A DNA stretch of 64,000 nt from the NCBI GenBank assembly GCA_013076295.1, contig RQOL01000876.1, positions 4,650,001 to 4,714,000 on the forward strand. The letters are read 5' to 3'. Positions 48,401 to 62,100 of the stretch are shown here, one piece after another. The DNA comes from Sanderia malayensis (taxonomy: Eukaryota; Cnidaria; Scyphozoa; Semaeostomeae; Pelagiidae). Numbering within the stretch: position 1 is the first letter of the stretch; each line of letters begins with the position of its first letter. The notes beneath the pieces were generated by a model that worked only from the letters and a program-made list of their open reading frames with translations, was not told where the DNA came from and did no database searches. The position numbers and the translations under genes were made by a program.

Positions 48401-51124
48401 AAATTAAGGTTGGAATTCGCTGTATGAACCCGATGACACACCTCGCTTTCAAGGTACAATAATCCCAGCCAAACCAAACTGACTCTTCATACAGCCAGTT
48501 ATCTCGAAGACAACTCTATCTAAAGCAAATATACTAATGTCTAGCTTGCTTATGATATTTTGGCGCCTAATTGCATACAGGATTTCCTGCTCGATGTCAA
48601 ATAAATTATATTTATGACTTCCACAGCCAAATTGAAACTGACTGGCAATGAATATACAACAGGCAATCAAGATATAAAGCGAATCATTGTGCCGCATATG
48701 TTCATTCAACTTTAATAACTCTGAAGCTCTTAATGACAACAAAAACATCCGATTGTACTATCAAGCAAAACGTTCATCACGGAAACTTTTTAATTAAGGT
48801 TCTAACGACATAGGATATTTTAATATGGAATATACCAAGTCATATGTTCTCCGGCACTTATCAGAATGACCAATATAGTACCTTATTAAGTGCAATATAC
48901 TACTGTACTGACTGAACACTATTGTATTCTGCATCATAATTTACTGTGCTATACTATATATATATAATATACAATACTATACTATACTATACAATACTAA
49001 ACTATCCTATCCTATGCTATACAAAACTATACTATGCTACGCTATACTATACTACACCATGCCATACTAAACTATAGCATACTATGCTTTGCTATACTAT
49101 ACTACACTATACTACACTATACTATACTATACTACACTATACTACACTATACTACACTATACTACACTATACTACACTATACTACACTATACTACACTAT
49201 ACTACACTATACTATACTACACTATACTATACTATACTATACTATACTATACTATACTATACTGTACTATACTATACTAACCAGCATGTTCTCTCGAGGG
49301 TATCGTCCTTCAACCAGTACACCCGTGAGACAAAACAACTGCAGTGAATATTAATTGGAAATTGATGAAAATCAGGACGTCATGGGAGAGAGATTAACTT
49401 TGAGACTTAATTAAAACTATGTCCAAAATGCATCGTGTTTCTTGCTAAAGAAAAATACGGCCCTGCGTAACATTTGAAAAGTAGCCACGAGTTACGAACT
49501 GTGATTTAGATAATTTGTTCTCTTTGTTTCCATTGTGCGCGGGCAGAGAACCGTGTAAGTGTTTACGTTTTTGTAGCGCACCGCTGGTCACAGGGGCCTG
49601 CTGCGGTGCGTGATGGTGAACCATGTGCGTGGCTGGCTTGCTTAAATAGACAACCTGCAAGACCAGTGTAAACAACATGCAAACTACACGGATTCTGCCG
49701 AAAGCAGCTTCAAACAATACAAAGAGGGCAAGCGTGGTTCGTGTGCATTTGTAAGCTGTTAGTTTACGCACACCAACACCCCCACAGAAAGAATAGCTAC
49801 AGCTGCGCTAAAAACAAGATCTTTCACAGCTACACATACAACAACACTGTGACGTAAGCCCCCATTCCCTCCCCCCCCTTGTAGTGGATAATGTACTTTT
49901 CCCTGGATACAAGATAAGGGGTACTTTAATCTCCCTAAAACTATAACTGCGTCACTAGTTTTAATAGACTTTGAATAATTATGAAAGGAGATCTTGATTA
50001 CGATTAAACCGATCATCATCCTGATAAGCTTATCGCGGTGGTATTCCATAGACATTCGCTGTTCTATTCGACTGGGCAAAACCTGTTAAATGTACTCAAT
50101 TTTAACATCGAAAAACAGGGCCTGATCAATGATAAACACGTGTGCAATTTGATGCTTGCAACACAATTGCCTTGCATCATCATATGACCCGAGAATATAA
50201 ACTCATATAAGGGTCATATAGGTTCTATAAGGTTCTATAGGCATGTAATGATGAGAGTCAGGCGACTCTCATAATTACAGGCCTATAGAAAATTTAAGAA
50301 ATGCCCTGCTTAGAACTATTTCAATGGCAATTTTCCACCACAGGCAATATTCCATGGATGCATCAGGAACAACACGTGGTCACCGCCACTTTGATCGAAC
50401 ATTCTATAGAATGATTGCATTTGCCCCAAGTTCATTTGCCAGCCAAGTATGCTTGCGTGCCGATAATTACAACGAAAAACAAAACTATGTAATTCGGTAA
50501 TTGTTGTCAAAAAATAAATGCAGATAAATAAATAAATAACGTAAAAAAGAATTAATTAGATTTACCAAGTTATATAGCTAATAGAAAACCTTGGCAAGAA
50601 AACGCGTGACTGGACTGAATATATTAACGTTTATTAGTTGGTGGTTAGTAAAAATAGTGGCTTAACGCCGAATATAATATGTTATATACACATGTATATA
50701 GCCCCATGTATTTGTTATGTACATAATATATATCTCTCTTTCTCCCTCCATACGAGAGAGAAGAAAGAGGGAGAAAGTCAGGGAATGTGATCAAATCAGG
50801 GAATAGATTAGAGCACTCACCTCCACCATTTTTCTGTGCAAGCCACGGGAACCTCCAGACGTTGCCAAGACCGACAGCATAACCAACACAGGCGAGCAAG
50901 AACTCGGTCTTATTTGCCCATGCGTCACGTTTCTTCTCTGGCTTCTCTTCTTCATCTTCGTCCTGTTTCAGGCTGAGCAGACATCGTTCGGTGGTCCGTG
51001 ACATGCTATCAATATCCCCCATGAGCTTCATCTCAACATCTCCATCATCCTCGCCATCATCTTGATCAATGTCTGGATCCATCACTGGCTCATCGTCCAT
51101 ATTTGGATTCTTCCCGACGGTCAT
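42454..51124 (-). CDS. SLC6-family sodium-coupled transporter (closest in feel to the B0AT/SLC6A15-20 group)
   Basis: Ten minus-strand exons in phase: 50821-51124, 47252-47513, 46452-46674, 45740-45850, 45205-45413, 44558-44744, 44013-44214, 43427-43586, 42850-43012 and 42454-42612 (TAA), about 660 residues. An acidic cytosolic N-terminus precedes the TM1 signature [20 protein letters not shown], whose unwound part binds sodium and substrate. Then come [28 protein letters not shown], an extracellular loop with Cys, [33 protein letters not shown] (TM6), [32 protein letters not shown] (TM8) and a tail ending PIGV. SLC6 carriers import amino acids or amines with sodium. Substrate cannot be told here. 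The ATG at 51124 is chosen because an acceptor-like CAG lies 10 bases upstream and upstream codons lack family character. The intron 47514-50820 is long and repeat-rich. Confidence 0.92.
43246..43301. repeat. Short perfect hairpin (17-bp arms) in an SLC6 intron
   Basis: GGCTACTCTCACCATAT (43246-43262) is inverted at 43285-43301. The spacer carries a third partial copy, GGTGAGAGTA. It looks like the remnant of a tiny MITE. Confidence 0.75.
44815..45105 (-). repeat. Interspersed repeat, copy 2 (inverted relative to 40545-40800)
   Basis: Reverse-complement partner of copy 1. It lies in the SLC6 intron between exons 44558-44744 and 45205-45413, and ends close to the exon. Confidence 0.75.
45533..45600. 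repeat. Repeat fragment with TAATAAGCCCCC motif; inverted relative at 47945-48025
   Basis: CGATTATGGTAAAAGCTCTA followed by ATAAGCCCCC recurs inverted near 48000-48022, where AGAGCTTTTACTATAATCG follows a GGGGGCTTA block. Related AATAAGCCCC pieces lie at about 46095-46145 and 46265-46300. They look like fragments of one repeat family scattered through the SLC6 introns. Confidence 0.6.
46681..47190. repeat. 21-bp minisatellite filling most of an SLC6 intron
   Basis: About 24 copies of a 21-base unit, TATTCAAAGAAGAATCACGT plus one base. As 21 is a multiple of three and the unit has no stop in some frames, it stays open on both strands (a 220-codon plus frame with YIQRRIT repeats and a minus frame with SLNIRDS repeats). 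It lies wholly between SLC6 exons 46452-46674 and 47252-47513. Confidence 0.9.
48955..49280. repeat. TACTA-type pentanucleotide microsatellite
   Basis: Alternating CTATA, CTACA and related 5-mers over about 325 bases in the long SLC6 intron. All three plus frames run open and are ignored as genes. Confidence 0.95.
50233..50290. repeat. Hairpin with about 27-bp arms in the long SLC6 intron
   Basis: TTCTATAGGC, TGTAAT and ATGAGAGTC on one arm (50233-50259) are matched in inverted order on the other (50264-50290), with two mismatches and a four-base loop. Likely a small MITE. Confidence 0.75.
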
Positions 51125-54100
51125 CTTTATCCCTGCTTGTTTCAACAATAACACTAATAATAATCCACAATATCTCCTTATACACAGCAACTTTCGATCA
51201 GCTCCTCGTGTGTTCTCTCGTCTGATCACCAAGCACAAAACGATGCTCACAGGCCTTCAAATTGTATTCGCTTCAGACGATAATAACGATAAACGATCGA
51301 CTTGCTATATGCAACCACAGTCAGTGCTATAATGGAAGAAGAAGCAAAGATGAACAGGTTACGTGCGGCGTGATCAAACAAGAAAAAGGAGGAGAGATTA
51401 GACTACCTGCTAGCTAAAGCAACAACACTGGCTTCTTTCCACCACACTATTCAGACATGCTTTCGTTTTGTTAGTGCGTTTATCTGCGTTGCACAACCGC
51501 GTGAACGACAATCAAGCAGAGAAAAGAAGGCCTTATTAAATACTCTCATACAACACTATCCGTTAGTCAAGCATGAGTGAATGAATGGTTTATTACTGTT
51601 GTTATTCAACAATAACACGACAAAGCCACAATCAAGCAAGCGTTTCATAAGCAGCGTCACCAATGCAATGCCACTGACGTATAACGTACATTGTATCAAA
51701 CAACAAATGGCCTATTGTTTGCAGTGACAACAAAGCTGATAAGACAGTGCAAAGAAGGATCAAATGCGTCATGTACAGAATGAGACATGTGAAGCAATGA
51801 TAAGAAGCTTCGCGAATCGCATTCCCAGCGAAGATGCATTTATCAACACTTCCAAATCAGCCATCAAATTCTTGCCTCAACTTACCCTTCAAACAGCAAC
51901 AACATGTATATAATACAAACATATATATTCCAATGGAAATCAATTATAAGCAGTTGAGCTACTACTACGCAAATGTCAATTACCCAACTAGCCGAAAACG
52001 GAGATGGTAACGGCAAATTGTAGCATGTCACAGTGGAGCAAGTACTTTTAACACGTGATTTTATTAGCACCCGCGTGGTCGTTGAGTTATCTGAGCTGTT
52101 CAAATATTCGCTCTGATGAGTGCCATACAACGCAATCAGTTCAATCTTATATTTCAAAAGATGAAATTGGGTATGCCTATGCAAAACATTGCACGAATCA
52201 ATGCATATTGTATAATAAACCAGATTTCGTGATGAAAATTAATGAGTCGCATTAAAGATTCAACTGGAGGATTTCGCAATGCGCAATTCGCGTTAACCAA
52301 TGTGTTGGATTTGGATCTGAGTGAAAATTGGCAGCAACCCGACCCAGAAAAACATCCATAAACTAGCCCAAACACAAACCGCTGAAAAGAGTTTAAACAC
52401 TCAATGCAATCAATTCAGCTCAATGAAAAATAAAGGAATAAAAAGCTCAGCCAATCAAATGTCCAATGAGATAGGACAGGGCTCAGTGACGTCATCAGAT
52501 TTTCCACTTCAATGAGTTTGTTAGTCTCACCATGCCTTATCTTTCAATAAGACATTTATCTAATGCGAAACGTCAATGAAATCATCATAGCTCATAAACC
52601 TATTCATAATTTCACATGCAAAACTTCATTAATTACAATTATCGCTTGAATATTATCACAAAGTGAATATTAATTGTAAAACGCATTATTTGCCAATAAC
52701 GACAACCTCGAATGGCGAAGAGACCACTGCACACAGAAAGCAATGGGTTAAAATAAACCCTGCTGACAACGCACAAAAGTTATCATCACCTCGAATCCCT
52801 GTGTTCACTATCAAATAAAGTTCTGGCGGATGCTATGGTACAAACACATGTTTAACAAGGGCCTTGTCGTGCTTCAACAATTACTATATACACAAACACA
52901 AGTTGTGAGCATGCATGTTTTGAGCTGACCCAGGTAAAACTATTCATCGCTTTATGAACACAGACAATAAACAGGCGGTCGTGTGCTGTGGCTACCCGAC
53001 CGATGGCAAACCATTGAATAGAACAACAAATAATGAAACATTGTACACATTTTGTTGAACCATTCAACTACAAAAACACTGGAACAACAGTTCTATTGGT
53101 CACCGAGGGTTGAAAATAGCCTAAATTTATCTCGTACGCGTGAGTCTGTTTATATCTGTTTATATCTACGCATGTATGTATGCATGTATATCAGTTCTGC
53201 AGAACTGAATCAGCCGTCACGAATATCTGCCCGGTTTTCCACGGCTGTAAACAATAGAACTGCCATTCCAGTCCCACTGTAGAGTTCAATTGGTCCTAGA
53301 TGTTCAACATTACATGGTGTGTATTTTTCCATCAACCACCCAGTAGGAGACGGGACTGTGGCCGAAATTCAGATCAGGTTCTTACAATTTATTTTGTTTG
53401 GCTTGTAATTGGACAGTGTGTTTACACCAAGTAACAGCGGCGATAAAAGAGTTCACTGAAATCGACGCAGTTGGTTGTATTTGACGCCTACGGCGGCTAT
53501 TCTATACACGCATAACATCAATACCATGCATTGTATAGTTCAATGCTCACAATTGAAAGCCGCCAGCTTGCTTAGATATGAGAACAATGTCAAAGCCTGA
53601 ACGGGTCTGTATTGGTCTGAATGCAGATGAACTTACGTGGCTTTGTCTGTTATGAATATAAACAAATTGCAAAATCGTCAGCCGTGTCTGTTTCTAAGAT
53701 GAGGATAGGAAGTGCATTCCATTTTCTGTTCTTTGTCTTTAAGAATCGCCAGATGATTCAGCATCACAATTGTCGACAATATTAGCAACAAATTTATGTT
53801 TTGGTTTGTTCTATATAGCTCACAACAGGAACAAGTGCAATAGAAAAAACCCTCCGAGCGAATTTGCCCCACCTGAAGCCGGGATTTCCTTCCTTTGGGG
53901 GTCAACAATAAATTGAACCTTGGTGTTGATACAACGACCATGAAACCGTGAAACGTGAGAAGTCATTTGACCTTCTTTAGCCGCGAAAATTCTTGGGATA
54001 GTCAGGTTAAAAGAAAGGAAACAGAGATTAGTTCGGTTTCACAAGCCACGTCAAGCTTGGTCAAACCAGCGTGGTTTTTCATTCAGACTTTAGGTGTGTC

Positions 54101-55254
54101 CCATTCATTTAAATTAAAAGGATATTATTAAATTCACACCTTCGGTTTTCGCTTACTACGACAGCACAGGAAAATTGTAAATAATTTTCTCGCCTTATCT
54201 CAGTTTGGACTACAAAGCTTTTAACAAATCTATTGCTTTGGCCGGCTCCTTGTGAAGTTCAGTACATTAATCGAGTTTCTGTTTCCATTCAGCAAGCTAG
54301 TTCAACGTTTAACACCCAGCCTTAGGCCCCATTGAGTCAATGAAACATTATAAAATTTTAGAAAAACGTCAACCTTTTGGCACGGGCAATGTTCATGTTT
54401 AAAGCGTGAATTCATCGCTCTGTGAACGCAATAAATTCAAGAAACTCTGTGGTTTGTTCAGAATAGGTACCTGCTCACAGGTTGTTTTCCTGTTGCGTGG
54501 CCGCAAGAACCTTGGCCATATCCACGAACTTTTGCCATACTACATCCTAAAAATATTTGATTTCTCTCAAAATATTGGCCCAACTTGTAGTAAAATTATA
54601 GAATAGGATACTTAGTACATATAGAATTTCTATTTGCCTCCGGAAACATTTTTACGAGCCAGGAAAGTCAAACTAAGTCAAGACAAAATTCATTCATTAA
54701 AACAAGCGACGTGGCCTTTCTCTTTCACAAAACACGTGTTTTTCGCAGCGTAAATTCTTCAAAAACAGACAAATGCAACATTACTACATCTCAAATTAAC
54801 CAACTCAAAAATTACGATAAAAACTACTCACCATCAACTGAAATAAATCGCTTTTTAAAGCCTTTTTGATATCACTTCTCAACCACCACAGCCGTCTTGC
54901 CAGAAGGCACAAAGATAAACACAAAACACGAGGGTGTGACGTAGTAAAAATATCCACAAGTCCCGCGAATTTTCTGAAAGAGCTATGCTGTGAGGCAGCA
55001 CGAGTGTCGGTCGCGCCACAGGAGCAAACAGTAGTTTGTCTGTCAACACATTTGTAGCACCTGCAAATGTGAATTCTTTCAAAGTTGACATGCGAACGAA
55101 ATTCCACTTTCCGTCTGTCAAATAATTTATTTTTTGGAGACAACCAAGAGCTATAAAAGTTCCCCAAAACGCTGAAGCATACAATTTTTAATGTACAAAT
55201 TACTAATTGTTTTATAATTAATATTAATTGTTCCACTCTGCATGTTCGTCTCCA
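51125..55254. other. Intergenic region between the SLC6 gene and LDHD, no gene recognised
   Basis: About 4.1 kb. Contains the SLC6 upstream part, with a possible 5' untranslated exon boundary (CAG before GGATAAAGATG near 51134). A minus-strand pair of overlapping frames at 54805-55236 has no family likeness. TTTATT at 55126-55131 reads AATAAA on the minus strand, 124 bases past the LDHD stop, and is its likely polyadenylation signal. Confidence 0.5.
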
Positions 55255-56121
55255 TCATAGGTCAAAGTCAAGGACTTTGCCTGGATTCAAAATGTTCTTC
55301 GGATCAAAAGTCTTCTTGATAGATCTCATGACGTCATAAGTCTCGTTCCCAACCTCTTCCTTGAGAAGTTTAATTTTGCCCTGTCCAATGCCATGTTCAC
55401 CAGTGCACGTGCCTTTCAACGACAACGCATGACTGAAAAAAACAATTTCGCATTAACTCAGAGGTTGCAAGAATGTAAAAACAAAAAAGGATGCAAATGT
55501 GTAGAAAGACTCGACAAGAAGGGGGCGGCAATGGCTCCGAAAAGGGGGAAATGGCTCCAAAAAGGGGGGGCAATGGCTTCCTGTGTCCTTTGACAGGGCA
55601 GCCAGAAACAAATGTTGCACGCGCATCAGGCAATTCCTTAAGATATCACATTAGCAAATACTCCCATGAAAAGGACATTAAATGTTCCAAAGCTAATGTC
55701 CCGTCTCTTACGTCATTAACCCCCCTTGGCCCAACAGCTCTGGGAGCATCCCTTCCAACCGACAAACAAGTGGTGCATGTTTTTCAACAGTTACCTGGCC
55801 AGTCTTTCATGGAAGTGTTTTGCTTCCATTATCTCATCCGGGTCATTTGGATCCATGGTAACAAAACAGTGGAAGTTTCCGTCACCAACATGACCAAGCA
55901 TCGGAGCTAGAAGAAATCAAACGGAGCCAAGTCAGCTTTTTCGTCAGTTAAGAGGATGCACGTAAAATAAAGCAAGTCATGCTACACCTGCACACAGCAG
56001 TGTATCACTTGCAAGATGTGTGTCTGTGTCTGTGTCTGTGTGTGTGTGTGTGTGTGTGAGTGTATATATATATATGTGTGTGTTTGTGTATGTGTATGTG
56101 TATATGTGTGTGTATATGTGT

Positions 56122-56164
<43 letters not shown>

Positions 56165-59100
56165 TGTGTGTGGGTAAATGTTGATATGCATGGAGACATA
56201 CTCACTTGTTAAGTTGGATGCAAGAGCGTCTTCTTTGGCGCAGGTGATAAGCTCGGGAAGATGCGATATTGGAACACATACGTCAGTTACTACACTCTAA
56301 AAGGTGCAACAAAAAGCAATAAAGACACCGTTGCTTGCGATGTAAGGGAGCATTCACGTATCGCAATGAGGCTGGGACCGAAAAGAAATTGGTTGGGTAA
56401 GAAATACTATGAGCTTGGGTGAATGTACAGATTTATCAAAAAGCATTTTGTTAAATTTTTTCAGTAAAATTCTTCCCTGCCCACCCCATTGTAATAAATG
56501 AATGCTTTCCAAAACTAAATCTAACATACCTCCCAAGAAACCATTGCCCAACCTGTTGATATCAATAGAAAACTGCTTATTTCCAGGGGGTAACATATCT
56601 GTTTCTTACCTTGCAGCCTGGTCGATAGGCAAGAGCAGCGTAGTACATGGCGTGTCTGGCTTTCCACAGGCGATTCCTCTCTTCCATTTCCTTTTCCCAG
56701 AAGAAATTAGAGCCCTCGTTAGCCTCGACGATTTCACCTTGAAATGGAATGCAAACGAATGTAAAGAGGGAAAGTAGATAAATAGCCAAGGAGAAACGAA
56801 AAAGAAGAAGTGGGATGGGAGGAAAGCAACGAGGGAAAAATGAAAAAATGTTTCAATGTTAAGAGAAAGCAAAGCAGAAACAGAAAGGCAAAGAGCAGAC
56901 TACTGGGTGAAGGAAAGTAGAGGATGTAAAAAGTGAAAGAAATCGCATAGGGAAATAAGAAGCGAAATAAACAAGATAAAGACAAAATAAAAAGAAGAAA
57001 TGAAAAAAGAAAGGACGAAGACAAAGTGTAAAAGCAAAGAAAAAGCAAATGAGACAATAAGAAGTGAGGAAAAAAGTGAAGAAAAATAAAAGAAACTTAG
57101 AGCAAATAAAAGAAACAAAGGGAGAAGAAAAGAAAAAGAAGCAAAGAGGAAAAGCAGTTTGACAGATCTCCTCAAAAATATACATATATATTTTTACAAT
57201 AGTTGATAAAATATATATCAGTTGATATGGGGGGAGGACAAAGGAGAGCAAAAAGGAAAACAAAGCAAGCTTGCCTGTTTTCTCAACTTGATCCTCGACA
57301 CCCTTTTCACTGCCATGAAACTCGAGGAAGAGCGACGGGCTGACGTCATAATCAGTACCGGAGTATTTGTTGCACATGTCTATTGCAACATCATCCATTA
57401 GTTCTGTTGAGGAAAGGGTAATATGAAGTGTAAGGTGTATACTAAAGAAGATAGCAAACACAAAATAAAGTTCGAACTTAAATTATGGAGACAAAGGAGA
57501 GAAAATGATATAAATACGCATGCGTATTAACTCGTGCCCACAATTGGAAAGACTGTGCACACAATTCCAAATAGTAATTTGAGGTATCTATATATATCGG
57601 TGGCGAGTCACCAAGCAGATGTCACTGGATATATATGAACAGACCGGCACTGTTGGCCTCGTCACCCCGGTGTACCAACAGAGTTAGTAGTTGAGTACGA
57701 TCGGTTGATGGTTTTTCGGCGTTTCTGCCGAAAAACTATCCTGAACGGAAAGACGAAAAGTCCCGGTACGCCGGGGATCTACTTTCTCTTGTAGATCCTC
57801 GGTGTACCAGGCCTCATTTAATTTCAACTCAACTTCAACTCAACTTCAAGTAGAGCTCGGTGGAATCGACCCGTGACTCCATGAGTGGCAAGCACAAGTG
57901 CCAACCACTTCGCCACAAGAGTTGAACTAACAAAAAAGCTAATACTAAATGGTCCATTTTGGATTCGCACGAAAATTTATATACCGGTATCAATTTGCTT
58001 CAGATCAAAGATAAAATTCAAATATTTGTTGATGTGACTTCACAATGAACACAAAACAATACCAAAAACAGATGAATAAATGTAGAAAACCCCAGATAAA
58101 TTAAATGCACATTAACACTTTGAAATCTGAAGTCAGGATTTTCTTCGCTCCGCTACGCAGCAGCAACAACAAGCGAAGAGTAGATCACTCTCTTAGCCTA
58201 TTACATCAAGTAATGCAATGTGCAGTGAACATGTACTCATTAATCCAATGACATACTGTACCACTGTATACTTACCAATACGTGCAATGGGTATGCCACA
58301 TTGAAGGGTCATAACCACGCAATCTACGGCATCTTTGATGGTCGGGAAGCTGCATACGGCTGCAGTAATCTACGAAACACAAACACGCACTCGTGAATGA
58401 AAACATAAACAAATGTTTACTTGGAAGGAACACGTCGCCATGTATAACCTTTTGGAAGAAAAGCATCGCCATAAATTAGATTAACTGAATTATTTCTTTT
58501 TGATCTCTTCTTTTTGATCACAAATAAAATTACTAGAAGCTTCAAAATTATCATTTTGACATGTTTTGACTCAACATAATGATTTGATGATCATTCAGCC
58601 AAAAAGACATGTTTTAAAATTAAATTTAATTATACTGCCGCTGCTGAAATAAAACGAGTTTACGATTTTGCAAATTTACGAGTTTATTTACGACTTAGTT
58701 TGTTTACGATTTACAAGTCCTCAAAGAGAAATGTTTGTGAAGACCATCGATTACTAATGCTTCTCAAGTTAATAATGTGCTGATACGTTTCATAGGACTT
58801 ACCACTTCAGGTATTGGGTATAGTCGAATTGTTGCTTTTGTTATAATGCCAAGTGTGCCCTCTGAACCGACGAATAAGTTTGTCAAGTTGTACCCAGCAG
58901 CTGTTTTTCTAAGAAACAAAAACTAATTCATCTAGGAAATGAAAACATTAAAGCACTTTCTCAATTCTAATAACTAGAAACAATAACGAACTGTTAGTAA
59001 TTGCGGGCATGCAGACATGCCTTGTGTGTGAGTAATTGACATTGCTTTACAGTATGAAACACAGTTTTGTGAACATATGAAGAATACATGCTCTCCAAGT

Positions 59101-62100
59101 AACGCAATGTTTTGAATAGCAAGCATGGTCGTCACAAATCACAAATGCTTCTCAGGTTCTGCCAGTCGTAACAGGTCGTGCTGCGAGGTATTTTTATGAT
59201 TTTTTATTATTTGTTCATGTTTAGTTCTTATCTACGTATCTGACCTGCCATTTTCTAGGTTTATTGTTCGGAGGGTTGGGAGGAATTGTTTGGTCCAAAG
59301 CCAAGTAAAATAAAATAAAATGTATGATGTCCAAATTTATCCCACCAGATTAATTCGATGCAATAGTTATGGTGAAAAATTTCGAAAATCGGGTAGTTTT
59401 GCGGAAAGGTCGCTTGTTCGTATAGTCATTGGTCTGAAAGTTGGGTTTGGGTCCAGTTTTTAGAACTACCCCGTAACAGAGCGTGGCACCAATACCGTGC
59501 TACTAATTTCAAGGATGTTATGGTGCTATGATGGTGATATAATATGATATATGATAGATATAAACGTGCTTGGCATTAACTGATTAAGGGCGTATTCTTT
59601 TGGGAATTTAAATCTTCTGAATTCTGAAACCGGTAGACTTCTGATTTTTTCGAATTTTCCAATGCTTGTTTCCCAAGCGATTCGTTTGATTTGATTCATT
59701 CATTGCATGAAAACAAGAATCTCTCTGAAGCCTGCAAAGTCTTCCAGCTCAGAAGTCAGAAGGTTTGGAAGGCTCCGAGTCCGAAGTCTGCCGCTTTTCG
59801 GAGAGATGACCAAAAGAATGTGTTTTTGTTCTCTCCGAAGTCTGCGAAAAACAGAAGAGGCAGAAAAAGGTACGAAAAGAATACGCCCTAAATATAAAGT
59901 AAGCAGGTATTCATAGCAACTAATTCTCACTTTGTTCGTCGCTCCTTGCCAGCAGTATTAATGATGGTTCCGTCAGCCAGGACGACTTCCAAATTGATCA
60001 CATTTTCACGCATGGTACCATACCTTGGAAAAGAAATCAGATGTGAACGATATATCACTGAGAAAAATATCAACGCTGTAACTTCAAGCGCTCGACTACA
60101 ACACATGTCTGCTCAAAATTAATTATGTCATCTTCAATGATGCCAAATGGAGTCTTAATGGTTCAACTCTATGCCCATTGTTATCAGGAGGACAAAAAAC
60201 CTATTTGTGGAACATGGGGGGAGGCATTTTAAGAAGAAAACACACCCTTTAGGGGGGCTGGAATGGATTTTGCAAAATTTGCAAATGCTGCTTACAAATT
60301 AAAAAATTACGAATCTAAATTGTGCTTATGTTTGCACAGGTTTTAGAAAGCTGTGGATACTTGAATTAGTAGCAAGTAATATAGCACCACATGATAGCAG
60401 GAAATTGGTACCTTACTGCATTTGTACCAGAGGCACTGGTTGCTGCCATTCCACACAGAGAGCATTCAGCCCCAGGATCTGTTAATCAACAAATATTTAA
60501 TATTACAGACATCTGAATGAGTTAGATATAAGCACAGAACAGCATTGTTCTTACTTGCAATGACATCCTTAGTGAAGTTTTCCCAGGCCATAAGGCAATT
60601 CCCCCAGCAGGCATAATATGTTCTCTAGTAGTGACAGGCAAAATCAGAGAATTTCCCCAATTGTTTGGACCTAGTCAATAACTTTTAGAAAAAATAATGG
60701 CACTTTTTACGGCCATTTTTCTAAAGATTGAGTCTCTCTATTGCAATGGAAGTATGCTTGCAAAGTTTTCAATGTGCAATGGGTGTTGTCTATTTTATAC
60801 ATATGTGACTGGAGGGTATGGTCACAAACTGTTTTCAAGGTTTTTGTGGCCCTTTTGAAAAATTTCCCCATTTTTTCAAATATCTTAATAAATGCTATGA
60901 GCTTATCTGCACTACAAGGTCAGTAATCATTATTTTGAAGAATTGCTTACCAACAGGAAACCACAGACCAGAATCTTTGATGTAATGGTTCAATTGGTCT
61001 CTTGTCACACCGGGTTCAACAGTGACGTCAAAATCTTCTGGGTGTAAGTCAACGATTTTGTCCATCTTTGTCAGATCTATGCATAGTCCATTCTAAAAAA
61101 CAAAAGCAAAGTTGTGATGGTAATGAGAAATATCCATGCGAAACTTTTGGATGAAAAAAGATCCATTTCTTTTGCTGTTGACTGCACAAGTTAAAATTGT
61201 ATAAGTGAAGGAAGATTGAAAAAATGTAAAAAAATAGTGGTTGATTAAATTGAGGCTGTTTGATGCAGAAGAACAAAAAGAAAAGTGTTCTCGTTTTCGA
61301 AATCTACCTTTGTAGAAGTGACAAAAGCATAAAAGGTGTGTAAACCTTTCACAGAGTTCTGATAAGAAGATATGAGCTTTGCAGCACCTAGATTCTCTCA
61401 TGCATACACAAGAAGAATACAAGCTAGCCAGGCAAGATATATCTACCTCAATTGCATTGACTCCTCCTTCTAATCCTGTGCCAGTACCAAATGGTATCAT
61501 GTAGATGTTTTTCTTGTGACAAACCTTTGCAATTTCACTGACTTGCTCAACAGTTTGCGGAAATACGACAGCAGCAGGAAAGCCTGGATCGTGATACGAT
61601 TCATCATGGCTGTGATACTCTCTTGTGGACAGGGTTGTCGAGACATTTTCCTCTCCACAAATTTGCTTCAGTGCTGGAAGGGCCTCAACAATGCTAGACG
61701 GTGGCTAATAAAATAAAAAGTAGATATTGGTAATGCATGCAACTGGGAAATTTATGTTAAACTGGAAAAAAATCTGACCTTGACGCTCTTCTCCTGTTCA
61801 CACAAAAGATCCTTGTGCAAAATAGATATCCAGGACAATGCAAATTATAATGTTTCGACAAATCAAACAATGTGTTTTGTTGGCCCTTAAATGTAATCCC
61901 CTAAAGGTCATCTCTTGTATTTATATACAACTGATGTAAAAAAAAGATCGTTTCGGCATGCAACATTCACTTGCTCTAAAAGTGTAAACTCGATATTCTA
62001 TTGCAAGTATAAATAATCCAGGACAAATGTAAAAATGACAAAACTAACCATGTTTACGCGTCGAAATTGCTGGACACTTCCCAAATATTTTGCGGCTGGT

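Noticed and set aside
48955..49280. CRISPR-like regular repeat
   Set aside because: Simple 5-mer tandem repeat without spacers; the genome is eukaryotic.
49034..49354. Tyr/Thr/Leu-rich frames in all three plus phases
   Set aside because: Pentanucleotide microsatellite.
54805..55236. Overlapping minus-strand frames of 101 and 143 codons
   Set aside because: No family likeness, two frames compete, and the region reads as LDHD 3' flank.
55982..56205. His/Thr repeat frames
   Set aside because: TG/CA microsatellite in an LDHD intron.
56859..57461. A 200-codon Phe/Leu/Ser-rich minus frame
   Set aside because: Read-through of an A/G-rich intron from a true LDHD exon (57275-57403).
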